64,000 nucleotides of DNA from Rhynchospora pubera (taxonomy: Eukaryota > Streptophyta > Magnoliopsida > Poales > Cyperaceae): NCBI GenBank assembly GCA_028095005.1, contig CM051459.1, forward strand, positions 17,346,699 through 17,410,698. Reading direction: 5' to 3'. The stretch's first letter is position 1. The number at the start of each line of letters is the position of its first letter. Both the position numbers and the translations under genes were made by a program. Shown here piece after piece: positions 24,430-38,420 of this stretch. Under the pieces are notes generated by a model. It was not told the DNA's origin and did not search any database. It was given only the letters and a program-made list of their open reading frames with translations.

Positions 24430-27400
24430 TTAAATAAGAGTCAGCTCAAGCTTGGGGCGGTTGGGTTGGGGCTCAACCACCTCCATGTGGATCCTCACAG
24501 TCTGCAACACCCGATAGCTTATATTCGTCCCTGGCTTGGTCACCTTCTGGTGCGCCTCATCAACCACCCAGTCGTTTCCTTTATCTCCTTTAGGAATTAA
24601 ATAGACTGGTCCCTCTATTCCAAATCTGTGAAGAGGCAAAAAGAAGTGGAAAAACAACACCAAAACCATTATAATCTGTACCAGCTGCTCATACAAACAC
24701 TGATGAGACCAATAAGATTTATTAGATCAGGTTCTCTTCTAGCTGGTCCTACAGTGCTCAGAATAATCCGTCAGCCTTACAATGAATTCATTTTCTACTC
24801 TTAACTTTTCTTTCTCATTGTTCTTTTGCTTTGAATTGTACATTATATTTATTATTATTTTATTAAAACTACTGGGTAAACCCACCACTTTTCCATTAAT
24901 CATAAAAGTAAAGAAGCTTACACAGTATTCAGTATCAGAACTGCAACAACAGCATACCAAACTAACTGGCATGCACTGGTACCAGTGCACAGATTGTACA
25001 TTATGACAGTAATTTTGAAAATCATAAAAAGCACATTTACAGAAATAACATGAAGTAATGTCATTAAATGCATAATTAGCAGCTACAGGCATAATTGTTG
25101 ACTAAATTGAAATTTAATGTTCTTAAAGAGTGATCTGAAATCATCCACCTTCTCATTACATCTCTCAGTAAAATTAGGAGAAGAGGGGCAGTTGAGAAAT
25201 TTATGGGAAAGAATTAAGAAAAGTGGGATACAGTGTTGGTCCCATGCAGAGATATAGGATATTTTCCCCATTAAACTTGATGATGGTTCAACGTAAATGG
25301 AAATAATCATTTGTATAAGTAAGAAAATTTATAAACAAGCTTCAAAAAAAAAAAAAAAGAATGAAGTACTTGGGGACAAAGACGATGAAGCCGTTCGCTT
25401 TGATCTTCACTATTTTAGCTTCTGTATCCGTGGGTCTGATTGCAGAAACAACAAAAGAGAAAAAAAAAAAAAAAAAGGAAACTGATAAACATGACCTTTC
25501 ATGCAACTAAATATAAAGTAGACAAGGTACTTATGAAGTTATCTGAATAATTACCGTTTTCTGAAATAAATAAGAGTGTGCAGCTCAACTGATGCTCGGC
25601 TAGCCATTTGCGCGTTTCGGTGACGGTAATTCAAGTCTGAAAGATGAATCCAGATATAGAAATTTATAGATTTATCAAAGTTGGAATTTATATAAAAAAA
25701 TTTCAAATAAAAGGTCTTACTGTCAGCAATGCTTGTAAGTTGCGGCTTATCTTGGAAGATTGGAGGAAGCTTCGCTATTTCAAGTGCTGCGGCAAGCAAT
25801 CTATGCACAATAACATCTGCAACAGTTATTTTGATCAAGTTACTTCAGTAAGGACACATGGCCTAAAAATAACAAGGACAACTGCAAAAGATTTTCAGGA
25901 AAAGCCATATCCAAATTCCAAATTTTCAGGAAAAGCCATATCAAAACATCAACCTCTACCCCTTCAAAAACTTTCATACTTGGAGAAATTGGCAGGCAGT
26001 TTGACAATTCAAAAAAAGTATAAAACAGCCAAATTCTGATCAGATCCACCCAGCATACCAACCCCTTTTAAAACATCAAACTCTGGACCCTCAAACTTCT
26101 GTTCTTAGAGAGTGGAAGGCACTTTGGCACTTTCAAGTCAAAAAAGATAACAAAAATAGAGAAGAGGATACTTTGTATGGCTGGCAGTTCTCACTGTTTG
26201 CAAGAGTATCAAAAATTCATGATTACTAGTGATTAACAACAACAACAACAACAACAACTAAGCCTTTTTTGTCCCAAACAAGTTGGGGTAGGCTAGAAAG
26301 AAACCCAGCAAGATGAAGATCACCAAAGAATAAAAAGACAGTTTAACAGTTAAAAAAAAAAAAAAGACAAAAAGTGGTCTGACCAGCATATCGGCGAATT
26401 GGAGAGGTAAAATGTGTGTAAAGAGGAGCTGCGAGCCCATAATGATAATACTCGGTGGAGCTCAAGTCTCCACTGCAGAAGTAGACTGCCTAATTATCCG
26501 ACTCAAAGATAAGATCATGACATAGATAGCATCACAGCAATAATCTAGCAATAGGTAGTTCTACTAAATCAACTTTACCTGGGTCATGCATCTAGTGGCC
26601 AGAATTCTGATAAGTTTGTTGAAATATGGATCATCACCCTGCAGAATAATGCACAGAGAGAAATATTTACTTCTACAGTAATTACGAATAAACAACGAGC
26701 AACTTTTACATACACCAACGACAATAACAGTGTGGTATAGACTCAATTATTTCACATAGTCAAATCACTAGGACAACTCTCATATTGAACAGTAAGTCAA
26801 CGCAGATAACTATTGCCCTAACTACTTCCAGTTGTGGAATTTTGTGCAACTAAGATACCCAAAAAGAATCAATTGGTCCAACCAAAAAACTACTGTTTTT
26901 CTGATAGAAAGTACCAAATTTGAGTGAAAACCACTAAAACTTCATATGTAGTTCTTGGTATAATTTTTTTTTTTTTTTTTTTTGCCTTCTAAATGACTCA
27001 TCTTTCTGCATTCTGTACGAGTAATCAATTTAAACAAAGATTGAAATAAACTCATACGACTGCACGGTCAAGAGATTCAGCTAATGCTTTCGAAGAGGAT
27101 GCATCCAAATCTAGGCCAACAGCCGCAGCTGTACGTAATAAAGGTTCAAGCATTTCCTTAGTTGGGGAAGGATGCCGTCTACAATAAATCAAAATCAAAG
27201 GAATATGAGTCAGAGAAAAGAACCAATTGTTAGACAAGTCTACCATCACAAATAAAATATCATAAAGCACATCTAAGTTAAAACTTCTTCCCAGGTGCTA
27301 GAATTCTATGTAGCACTAACAAGAAACCATAGTACAACTATTATGTACTATGATAAGGAAAATATAGATGGCAAAATGGTTATGTCACATTGACTTGTGT

Positions 27401-30400
27401 GAATGTATTAATTGTCAATATAAATTGAATATAACACAAATTAGCAAGTACCTTAACAATGAGCAAGGGGGAAAATGTTTCAAGATCTTTTCTGCAACAG
27501 ATATGTTGGCAGCAAGCATAAACTCCTCGATCATCTGATTTGCCTCCCGAATTTGGTACATCCCTTGAAAAATACAAATTTAATCACACTTGTACTCCAA
27601 GAAAAATCATTTAAATAAGAAGTAATATTGTTAACAATACGCAAGTACATACCAATGTCAAGAGGATCATGAGTCTCAGTATCAATTTGAAACTTGACTT
27701 CAGCTGAAGCAAGAGTTAGTGCACCCCTTTCAGAACGCCGGTGCCGCATTATCTACCATAATACACCCAAAAAAAAAGGGAAAACCAAAACTAATAATCT
27801 AATTTTCTGACGTATAAAAACAAAATATCAGAACAGAGAACAAATAAAATAATCAGCATAAGGACAGCGCAGAAACCTTTGCAAGAGCATTCAGATTCCG
27901 TAGGTCAACTGTCAAAGGATCCATTAGCCGGCTGTATGACATAAACACTAGTGAGGAGGGATATTCAACATAAGGAATTATAAATAATTAATAATATAAG
28001 TTACTATACATGTAATCTCAACTAAAGAATCCACAATAAAATTTCAGGACAAACAGAAAGGGATGCAAAGAATATATATCCCACTTCAAAAACAATACCG
28101 AATGCTAAATATCAGAAAAGAAACAGTAAGCTAACCTGTCATCCATTCTTGCTTGAGCTTCCACATATGAAAGAGCAGCACATGACTTGATAACACTCTT
28201 TGTGAACCTTGAGGATACAATTTCTGCATCCCTTGTCATCTCCTGCCATTTTTAATAACATGCGAATAGCAAACATGAAAGTTAGCACATAATGAACCCT
28301 AAATCATAAGTTAGCATAACATAAGCACTTACCCAAATTACTGAAAAAGCTAATCTCTCGACATCAGCACGAAGAGAACAAATATCTACGTAAAAAAAAA
28401 GTATTGTTAAACACCATCCAGTTTTCATACAAAGTAATCATCCTTGTTTTGACTGAGATAGCATCAAAATTATCAGTCTCAGTACATGGTAAAATAAAGT
28501 CCAATATCAGCATCATAGAAATTGTATTGAAAGATATCATATTCTTCAACAAAAACAATATAGTATAATATCAAATATGGCTTGGTCAGCTTAAGACGGG
28601 TTTCTAAAGATGAAACACATAGCGCATCACAGATTGACAAGTTAGTCCAATTCCAAAACAGTATCCGACACATCAACCGGTATGAAGCCGATTGGATTGG
28701 ACAGGTAAATTGGGTAGAAATCCAATTCCAAAACAGTATCCAACACATCAACCGGTATGAAGCCGATTGGATTGGACAGGTAAATTGGGTTGAGAATTTA
28801 TTTCTACACCCTTAGTTGTAATCTTCTGTTAGTATGTACCTTCTGTCAAAGGCTTTGGAAGCATGTCAATTCTTCGCTCAACTAGGTAAACAGATGTGCC
28901 CCTCTGAGAAGCTTCTTCGTCAAGTGGTGTCCCGGGATGGACAAAGTTCGTGACATCAGCAATGTCTGATTAATATTATTAAGCCAACTAGGAATATATG
29001 CTCTGAAAATTTAACCATTGAACACAAATATACTATATGGGATTTGCTTCACTGCTTTTCATTCCATGAATCTGCGCTGTTGCGTTTACAATGAAGGATT
29101 CATGAATTTACTACAGAATATGTCGACTGCAACAATATTCTTGTGTATTCATCTAAAGTGAAAGAAAGGATACGGACTCCAACTTCAAAATTGCCATTTG
29201 GAAGTGGTGTGCAATGCAAGGCATCATCAATATCTCTGCAACCTGAAAAATAGAAAAGCAAATTCAAAATATACCAAAGTCATCAATATAGATTATAGAA
29301 GTAAAAAAGACAAAAAAAAATGGTCTACATACCGGGCGGATCCACACTAAAGACCCTCAGCTGTCTCAAGTCCAGTCTATTAGGGTTAGCCAAATCATCT
29401 GATGACAAGGACCAAGGCAAAGGAGGCAAGCAAGCAAGGACTTGTGTAGTAAAGGGCCTTGAATTTATGTCATTCTCTATTAACACCACCTTTTTCATGG
29501 AAGATTGTTTAATTAGGTCATATGCTGAGAGAGAAAACATACTCGATGAAACACAAAAATAAGAAACACTAACCTCAGTTTCAGTATCTCTATCACCGAT
29601 CTCTCCAATCGTCCTTACATAGTGACCGGATGGGTATCGAGATAGACGATCCCAAGAATCAACTGCAACTATGATCCTCTTGTCAAGAAGATTGCTAAGC
29701 TGCCTCGTCTGAATCCTTATCTTGGGAATGCGGCGATCTTTGGATACAAATAACGCATGAGCAACTCCCCCTGTACCAGCTGGCATTGGCATTGGCTCCA
29801 GTGACCCACAATAACTGTCACGGTGTCACATATTAGCTCAATTTATAAAAAGTTGACAATGAGTTTCTTCTATCAAACAGCTCTGACAAAGTTCACTAGT
29901 GGGAGAAAATAGAAATACCAAGCACTTATTCAAAAAAATTTGGTATTTGGTAACTGCATATCGAAAAATCAAAGAAACCTTCTCAAAATTGAGGATAGTG
30001 TAATGTCAACAATCACATCCTAGGAGGTCCTTAGAGTCAAATTACCAAATTACAGCATTTTCCTGCTTATCCAAATGGAATACTGTTATTCCTAATTCAA
30101 ACTTCAGCACCATTCACTCAACATGAAATGGTGTAAATATCTAATCTTTCTATAATTGATTTATCGTAAAAATATGTTGATTCCCGATCAAGTTCAAAAT
30201 AATAAAATAAATATCATATGTGCAATTTATTTGTTAACTATTAGCTTGAGAAATAACAGGAACTTGACAGACAACATTAAAAGCATTGCATGTTTTATTA
30301 ACATTTAGCTGCACCACACAATAATAGATAAAATTTCATAAAGAATACATAACAACAATAAGGACACAAGGCTCATTTGACTCACGAATTCCAGTTGCGC

Positions 30401-33234
30401 TTAATTATACCAATGACACGACCAGTTGGTCGACTGGGACCAGGAGCATCAGATGAAGTAGGCTTAGTTGAATTTGTATTCCTAGGAGCATCATCAGCAC
30501 TGTTAGGAACTAAATGGACATCTTCATCCTCTTCATCCTCTGAAACCAGAAAAATAGTATGTTAGGCCTTATAGATTGCCATTTGTCTGTAATATTAACC
30601 AATTTGTAACCCTTTCTACTAAATGGGGAAAATGTTTCTTTATCTGTGCACTGTAGCTGAAGAAAGTTCAAATGGACAGTTATATCATGCTTAATCAGAG
30701 AGAATCATATAGAATGTCAAAATTGGTACATATTATGCAGCTTGACCCATCACTGATCTAGTTTCTGTTTTTTTTTTTTTTTTTGTCTATTCTTTTCTTT
30801 TCTTTTTTTTCTTTAGCATCTGTTTTCTATTTATCTTTGTACTGCCAAGTTTTTCAAACATTGTTAGCTAAAAACAACTCCAGCTAAAATTCCATTCTAC
30901 AAAAGGTATTAAAGAATAAAGACTGCTACTAACATATCGGCTCGTTCAAATGATAAATTCAAAGAAAGAGAGACAGAAGCACACCATCATCTGCCACAAT
31001 CAGTGACTTCCCTGTGTTCCATTGATCTTGAGGCAAGAGTTCCACAGCAACTATATCACCATCAAAGGCTCTATTCATGTTAGTACGGCCATGAATAACT
31101 ATTTCATCACCTATACTCTCACTCCCAACATACGCCTCAAATGGGTTGTACCGGTTCACCCGAAGCTTTCCTTGATGGTAAATCCCATGAAGGAGACCAG
31201 ATGTGATCTCTGACATTGGCTTGTGCTGCAGAGACAGAAAAAGCAGTAAGTTTATTTTAATTCTATGACCCTGTAAGACTATCAAAGTATTGTGCATGTC
31301 TATGTAAAACATGAGAATATTGCATTTCTACTTGGAGCATTGTTCGCCCCTCTAACACTTCAAAGTGCCATTTATACTACTCCTTTACTCCTTTCTTACA
31401 ATACTATATTGTATTCCTCAATTGCCTAGGAATGTAAAGTAAGGAAGAAGGGGCTTGGGCATTGAAAAGGATATTTATATTTTAAGTTTTATGGGTATTG
31501 ACAGGAAAATGTTGTTGAAAAGGGTATGCATCGTATACCTCCTCATGAAGGGGTAACAAGATAGACCATGTACAGCAACATTATACAGAACACTGCCCCT
31601 AAAATTGACAAAGAAAGGGACACTAACGAGATTTTTTTTTTTTTTTTTTTTGCATTTTATTTGACACTAAAATTGCAGTTAACTAATTTGCAACAGGTAG
31701 AAACTTCCAGATAACAGACCTCACTGTATATCGTTTTCCTTTTGGATGGTCTGAGATCCTCTACGTCTTCCATAGTTACATCTTCTGAGGTTGGAACAAC
31801 AACCAAGTCTAATAGACCAGGTTGGTCAAGAGATTTTACGAATGACTCAACTGTATATAAATAAAAAATATTAAATAGATTTTATAAAGCATTTAATAAC
31901 CATATAACATAGATTAGTGCAGATGATCAATGAAGTACCTGTCTCTGCTGAAAGACCCTCCTCAGTTGCCTTCTTTTTGTTATCTTTGTCGTTTGTAATA
32001 AGCATAACTTTGGTATTTCGACCCAAGTGGCTTTGATACCATTGAGTAGCCACTCTAATAGCTTCAAAAAGAAAACATTTGAGTCAGTAAGAATTAAAAA
32101 ACACAAAAGCCTAAATTTGACAAAATGAATAACACACGATTTATATAAAGCTAACACACACCTCTGTCATTCCGATCATTTGGACTTTCACCAACCATCT
32201 GCTTGACATGAGTTTCCCTTTTCACAAAAGCAAAAGAAATCACAATCTCAATTAAAATAAACTAAGACATGAAAAAGGAAAAATGAATCCATCAATACAT
32301 TCAAGTACCAACTGAGGTTAGCATGATGATACCAGAACTACTGTAACAATCCAAAGTTATGCCTTTTGAAATTAAATGTTGTCAGCTAAGTTAAGCCTCA
32401 AATAAACCTCAATTTTACAGCCAAAAAAAAAAAAACTGTAAAGTAAAAAAGGAGTATTTGATTGGTATGAATATACTATATAACATGGGGACAACATCTT
32501 ACTTGTGGTACTCATTTGAGAAAACAAAATAATTTCTGGCAGGGTTGGAGCAGAGAGCTTTAAGTCTATTATAGACGGCCAAGTTTTTGTTTTTCACCTC
32601 TTCTAAAACAACCAAAAGCACCACAACATTGTCTATTGCTGGATTCTCCAATAAATCAATCTGCAAAGGCATTAATTAGGTCAATTGGATTCCCTATATA
32701 TAAAATTATGTCATTATGCTTTTGCAATCTGCAAAACTAGTGAACCTTAAACAATTGAGAAATTTTCTTGCATGTCTAACCTCAAAGAATTTATATAGGC
32801 TAATTAGCCTATAGCTAGGTAGGTAAAACCAAGTTCTAATTTCCAACTAGTCAACTAATAACCAGTGTCAGACAACTCAAACTAAAGTCTGTAATTAAAA
32901 CTGAACAAAAATATAGAAAGAAACTCGCACTCAATTATGACAAAACTACATACCTGATTGAGAACAACGTTAGTATCTACTATAAGAATAGTAGAAGCAT
33001 CAGCAGTGAGGCGTGCAGAGGAAGTATCACACACTGCGCATGAGAGGGACCCGCAATATATATCATCCCTCAAGTAATGCTCTCTCACCACCTGAGCAGA
33101 CAGCACAAATTAACCAAACCAAGCTACGAACCAGCGATTACATTTCTCATAGAAAAAAGAGAAAACAGAGACAAACAAACCTTGGTAACTCGACCTTGCT
33201 TTGTTTTCTTCACGAAGGATTTGCTCTGAAGCAT
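24430..33234 (-). CDS. RRP44A: Exosome nuclease RRP44/DIS3 (RNase II family), 933 aa, 24 exons
   Basis: Exons from the start: 33234-33181, 33091-32954, 32660-32503, 32217-32162, 32061-31939, 31850-31720, 31225-30985, 30539-30386, 29814-29574, 29489-29333, 29242-29174, 28965-28840, 28385-28333, 28242-28136, 27931-27877, 27752-27653, 27563-27452, 27178-27058, 26638-26579, 26489-26384, 25816-25721, 25636-25555, 25435-25370, 24625-24430. Frame is kept throughout. This is the 3'-to-5' exoribonuclease partner of the RNA exosome. The start is MLQSKSFVKKTKQG. A PIN domain (about 52-190, LIVDTNVVL with Asp57) is followed by cold-shock-like RNA-binding regions (HKPMSEITSGLLHGIYHQGK), the RNB catalytic domain (DPPGCRDIDDALHC; Asp482, 488, 490, 491; later PLYTHFTSPIRRYAD) and a C-terminal S1-like region. 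Asp57 is the one PIN active-site acid I placed; the RNB acids look intact. The 933 aa length matches plant RRP44A. Confidence 0.95.
26234..26351 (-). mobile_element. RTE LINE 3'-tail fragment in an RRP44 intron
   Basis: The plus strand shows a (CAA)n run (about 26235-26258) followed by the complement of the RTE 3' end (CCCAAACAAGTTGGGGTAGG). On the minus strand this is a short 3' UTR remnant ending in (TTG)n. It lies in the intron after exon 20. I could not find a clear target-site duplication. Confidence 0.8.
28646..28795 (+). repeat. 75-bp tandem duplication in an RRP44 intron
   Basis: Two units starting TCCAATTCCAAAACAGTATC lie at 28646 and 28721, differing at a few bases. They fall in the intron between exons 12 and 13 of RRP44 and have no coding role. 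Confidence 0.9.
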
Positions 33235-34650
33235 CTTCGCACGCCTTCTCTTCTCTTCTAGTCGACAAGGATTCTAGCTTCCTATAAATTCTCTAGTCGG
33301 AATAGTCGGAATAGGGTTTAGGGTTTACCAGGGAAGAGGAAAAGGTTTTTTTTTCTTTCTTTCTCCGTTTTCCTGAGCAAGCGCTGGAAGGAGACGAGTC
33401 CTCTGGCGGCATCGACGGGTGCTGAGTCTGAATAGCAACTCCGAGGGACCCGAGACGAGAGATTGGTTCACAAATCACAATCAGACCTCTACTGGACCTA
33501 ATTATTGGGCTCTCACTCCTTTTGTAAACGATATTGGGCCTTTAAAACGATATTGGACTTCATTCTTCTTAAGCCATGATTGAACTAAAGAAAGATCTGT
33601 TTATTCCTTTTTTTTTAACAAGTTTTTGGGTCTGATAATTGCAAACAGCTATACAAAAAATCAAATTTATGATAATATTATCTGTAAATATTATATAAAC
33701 AATATATATTATGCTGTTTTGTTTAAATGTTCAGTTCGATTAAAGTTTCTAACTGAATTAACGCTTTACATCATGTGTAATAGTTGACTAGGTCTGCAAA
33801 ACGATCGTGACGAAACTAGGGTGTTTTGTTAGCCGTTTCGTTTTATTGACGAAACAATTTTTCAATTTCGTTAACCGTTTCATTCGGACGAAACGATCGA
33901 ATATAATGAAATTTTCGTGATTTACACATGGACGAAACTGTTTCATTGTTTCGTCCAACCAAACGAAATCTTTTTATTGTTTTGTTAACCGTTTCGACGA
34001 AACGGAAAATGGTTAAACGGCTTCCGTTTCCAAGCCTATAGTTGACCATCAAAATTAACATTTTGAGGTCGATTGCTTGATTGTTTATATATTAATATTG
34101 CAGATAATTAATCTGTACGTTTTTTTTCTCTTTTTCTTTCGTTACAAAGGTATCGGTAGGCGTTACTGACTGATTTGTCAGGCACCAAACTACCAAAGGC
34201 TGATTTGTGTTTGGTGGATCAAATTAGGCGTGACGAAATCATAGATTTTGGGGTCCTAGTTGCAGTGACAGAAAGAAATAAGCAAGGATATTTTTTTGGG
34301 AAGCCCCACAGATGCCACACATGAGATAGGGCCTCTTGAACGAATGGTCCAAACCACACAATCTCCTTATCTTAATTCTCTACGTATAATTTTCCCTTTT
34401 TTTTCTTTTTACTTTAATGAGATATTCTCATATATGCGAATAGCTTCTCCAGCCACACATATTCACTAGTACAGTTTCTCATGCACATTGCTTCTGACAT
34501 GCATCCTTAGACCATAGAATAAACGAGTGATTCCAATTTCCACTAGCATATTAGCCTTGAAAGATCAGTGAAGGAAAAATATAAATATATTTAGAAAGGT
34601 GTTTCATTTGTGAGGCTAGCTCTTGAACTTTGTATAGTAGAACTTGAGCA
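33235..34650. promoter_or_regulatory. Divergent promoter region between RRP44 and GAPB
   Basis: The two genes are transcribed away from each other from this 1.4 kb. On the GAPB side a TATA box TATAAATA lies at 34580-34587, about 65 bp before the start codon. A CTTATC (I-box GATAAG on the other strand) at 34366-34371 is the kind of light-response element common in photosynthesis genes. A hAT MITE occupies 33789-34038. No clear TATA is evident for RRP44. Confidence 0.5.
33789..34038. mobile_element. hAT-type MITE, 250 bp, with 8-bp target-site duplication
   Basis: The ends are inverted (TAGGTCTGCAAAACG at the left; the complement of TAGGCTTGGAAACGG at the right). It is flanked by a perfect TAGTTGAC at 33781-33788 and 34039-34046, the 8-bp duplication typical of hAT transposons. 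Internally it is filled with alternating ACGAAAC and GTTTCGT motifs. There is no transposase. Confidence 0.88.
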
Positions 34651-37600
34651 ATGGCTAGCCATGCTGCTCTTGCTTCTTCAAGGATTCCTTCAAGCACTAA
34701 ACTCCACACAAGAGCCACTTACCCCATCTCTAAGGTTCCTCCATTATCTCCTTCCTCCATTCCGCATATAAGTAACATTTATTATTTTTTTTTTGTTAAT
34801 GAAGTTATTATGTGATCTCTATCTCAAGCAGAGATTTGCATTTGTGGAGTACTCTGGGCTCAGACCAAGCTTTTACGGCGCGTTGACTACAAGTTTAAAA
34901 GATTTTTCTGATGTCATTGATGCACCATTTACCTCCAGGGTTAGTACCTCAAATAAAAAGGAATAGCCTTAAGGTTGTTTTAGTTTTCAATTGCATCCTT
35001 TTATCCACGGACGCCAGACATTGCTCAATAATATCCAGCCACCTATTTGTCAATTACTGTCCAGTGTTCTAATTAAATATGATTAGAACTTTTTGACAAT
35101 ATATATTAATACAATAATGTTAACTATACTTTTCAAATCAACTCAAAATAATCGTTAAAATGAAGAAGTTATATTTCATGTAATTTGACATCACGCCTTT
35201 ATATATAGATCTTTAATTTTAAATCATTTGAAGAACAAAAAAATGCTGCCTCAAATTTCATTGGTTTTTCATGTGTCGGTATAAAAATATCCTTCAAATT
35301 ACATTTTAAATATCCTAGTGGAAAACTGTCATTGCAAGATTGTTATGTTAATTCTTAGTCAATGATCCGTTATTATCTTTGCATGCATTCAACCCTTTGT
35401 TTTATTCTGTTTTCAATTTTTGTCAACAGGCGACTAGATCAAGCAGAGTTGGCTTGAAGACTGAGGCAAAACTTAAGGTGGCAATAAATGGTTTTGGAAG
35501 AATTGGGAGAAACTTCCTTCGCTGCTGGCACGGCCGCAAAGACTCCCCCCTCGAGGTTGTAGTTGTAAATGACAGCGGTGGTGTCAAGAATGTAAGTCAC
35601 TGCTTTCTCACCTTCCCTGCCCCAAAATGAAAGGAAATTTGGGCCTACGGGCATATGTCAAAAAAAAAATGAAAGGAAATTTTATATGCTGTTATATATT
35701 GATTATGATAACAGTATGTTTTACTAGGCAGATTTAAAATACTAGCTGTGCATTTCCTCAACCAAAAATCCAAAATTCATTGAAACATTAGTCATTCTTA
35801 TTTTTCTTTTAAATGGCGACAGCAACGAAGTATGCAGCCATTTTTTTTCTGCGTTGTTTAATACGCACAATATTGAGTGTAAATTCAAAAATGTGGGGAG
35901 AATAATGTCGCCTACGAAAAAAATTCACCCAAATTTGCTCCACCAAATGGAATTCAGTTCATGTGTGTAGATTATGCATAAAAATTAACATAAAAAAAAA
36001 GTATAAATCCTGTCATTCACAATTATTGGGACGGTGGGTGATATCCAGAGGATTTCCTGCGATGAGGAAAAAAAAATCATTTCGGTCCTGATTAGAATCA
36101 CTTTTTTTTAACACGAGATTTCATTTCATTTCATTAAAAAAAAATTATCAAAATGGATAGATTTGATGTAATTTGATCCAGATTTTCATGTAATTGGACC
36201 CAACAAAATTCTAAGAAATCAATTCTAATCAAATGAAATCTCACGTAAAAATCATTTTGATCAAAGTCTTCCTTAAAATGTACACATGTAGAGAGACATT
36301 GAAGTCAATCATACAGGTACAATAATTCTGCAGCAAACATGATTGATTTAGAAAATTTAAGAGTAACACATAAGCAAAGGAATTTGACAAGTAGTTAATT
36401 GTTAATATGAATTAAGTACAAACTTAGAACACTTTTGCTTACAACAGACAACTAAGAATGCGCTGTACCGTTTGCCTCCTATATTTCATTAAGAAATTTA
36501 CAAATAGCCTTAGTTTGTGCTTGCAATTGCAGGCATCTCACCTTCTTAAATATGACTCAATGCTCGGCACCTTCAAAGCTGATGTAAAAATCGTAGACGA
36601 TACCACCATCAGTGTAGATGGCAAGCCCATCACTGTTGTTTCTAGCAGGGACCCACTAAAGCTCCCATGGGCTGACATGGGGATCGACATCGTCATTGAG
36701 GTGAGAAATATAGTGCACTCGTTAAAATTCAAAATTTTCAAGAAAAAAGAGTTAATCGATATAAAAACTCCATGCAGGGAACTGGAGTTTTTGTGGATGG
36801 ACCTGGTGCAGGCAAGCACATTCAAGCCGGAGCTAAAAAGGTCATCATCACAGCACCAGCCAAGGGAGCTGATATCCCAACCTATGTTCTTGGAGTAAAT
36901 GAAGGTGATTACTCACATGAAGTGTCAAACATAATCAGGCAAGTACTTCTTTTTTTTGCTTGTTTTTTGTTGTTCATTTAGATAAGACTGCTCTCATACC
37001 AATCCAATATGAATTGCTGTTGACTATTGCAGCAATGCATCATGCACAACCAACTGCCTGGCTCCTTTCGTTAAAGTCCTTGATGAAGAGTTTGGTAAGA
37101 GATGATATCAAATTGCATAGCTAATTAAGACTAATAGTTCCACCCTTCCAGCAATGAAAGGTTGCTGATGTTCATCATTTCTTTTTGTAGGCATTGTCAA
37201 GGGAACCATGACCACAACTCACTCTTACACAGGAGATCAGGTCCATTTCTTCTTGCACTGCACAATTTGCTTTCATAAACAATATCTGGAGCAATTTAGT
37301 CATTTCTTGAATGTCGGAATTCTTGAAAAACATTTAGCTGGGAAGTGATATTCCAATGAATAAAAGATTTGGGTTCTAGTCAGACAATTATTTTTTAATT
37401 TAAAAAAATCTACTAACCACAGTTAAACCTGGCCCATGCTTATTGCAACCACTTTTATCACCTAAGGTTCAATCGCAGGTGCTTTTTTGCAAATGTGAAA
37501 TCTTATTGGGTCTAACTTTTTATAAAAGGAAAGCCAAAGTTATTGTTGCTTGTAAGCCTCTTTTGCATCACGAAATAGAATTATTTCTTCTACTTACATG

Positions 37601-38420
37601 AAATGCTTGACATGAAACTGCAGAGGTTGCTTGATGCGTCTCACCGTGACCTCAGGCGTGCTCGTGCCGCTGCACTGAACATTGTCCCAACAAGCACTGG
37701 CGCAGCAAAGGCAGTATCCCTCGTTCTCCCACAATTAAAAGGAAAACTCAATGGTATTGCCCTCCGAGTTCCAACCCCGAATGTCTCTGTTGTCGATCTC
37801 GTCATAAACGTTGAAAAGAAGGGCCTAACAGCTGAGGATGTCAACGCAGCCTTCAGGAAGGCTGCCGATGGGCCCCTTAAAGGCATTCTAGATGTTTGTG
37901 ATGTGCCACTTGTGTCAGTGGATTTCAGGTGCAGTGATGTCTCATCTACCATTGATTCGTCACTCACAATGGTGATGGGAGATGATATGGTCAAGGTGGT
38001 CGCCTGGTATGACAACGAGTGGGGATACAGGTAAGATGTTCTTCATTTGTTTTTCTTCTTTTTTTGTTTGGTTGTTTCTTTTTAAGATAACCACCTACAT
38101 CTTTGAAAAGCCATGTATGAGTGTTAAGAACCTCACACAAGTCACATTTTACAACGGTACAAGAATTAAATGAGGTGGCTAAGAAACAAGGATGTAGAAA
38201 TTAGGACCAAAACAAGTTCTAATAATTGTAATGGTCTTAAAGCACATTTTCAGCCAAACATAATTACATACTTGTTGTATGCAGCCAACGTGTAGTTGAC
38301 TTGGCCCATTTAGTAGCTGCCAAGTGGCCAGGGGCATCCACAACAGGAAGTGGCGATCCTTTAGAAGACTTCTGCCAGACAAATCCTGCAACCGAGGAGT
38401 GCAAAGTTTATGAAGCCTGA
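34651..38420 (+). CDS. GAPB: Chloroplast glyceraldehyde-3-phosphate dehydrogenase B subunit, 445 aa, 9 exons
   Basis: Exons: 34651-34734, 34832-34939, 35430-35591, 36533-36700, 36778-36938, 37033-37094, 37191-37240, 37624-38030, 38285-38420. The enzyme reduces 1,3-bisphosphoglycerate with NADPH in the Calvin cycle, in A2B2 and higher complexes. The first roughly 65-75 residues (MASHAALASSRIPSS onward) are a transit peptide. The NAD(P)-binding motif INGFGRIGRN lies at about 83-92. The active-site cysteine is Cys232 in NASCTTNC. The C-terminal extension that marks GapB over GapA ends EDFCQTNPATEECKVYEA with Cys431 and Cys440, the thioredoxin-regulated pair. Eight introns; the fifth has a GC donor (AG|GCAAGT at 36938/36939) instead of GT. 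Intron 3 carries a MITE. The length matches the plant family. Confidence 0.97.
36084..36268. mobile_element. MITE family A, copy 2, in GAPB intron 3
   Basis: The 185 bp element begins GGTCCTGATTAGAATCAC and ends AAAATCATTTTGATCAAAGTC, with subterminal GAGATTTCATTTC and GAAATCTCACG mirrored. It is flanked by TTC on both sides (36081-36083, 36269-36271). It is the same family as 10579-10768 and about 62604-62797. Confidence 0.82.
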
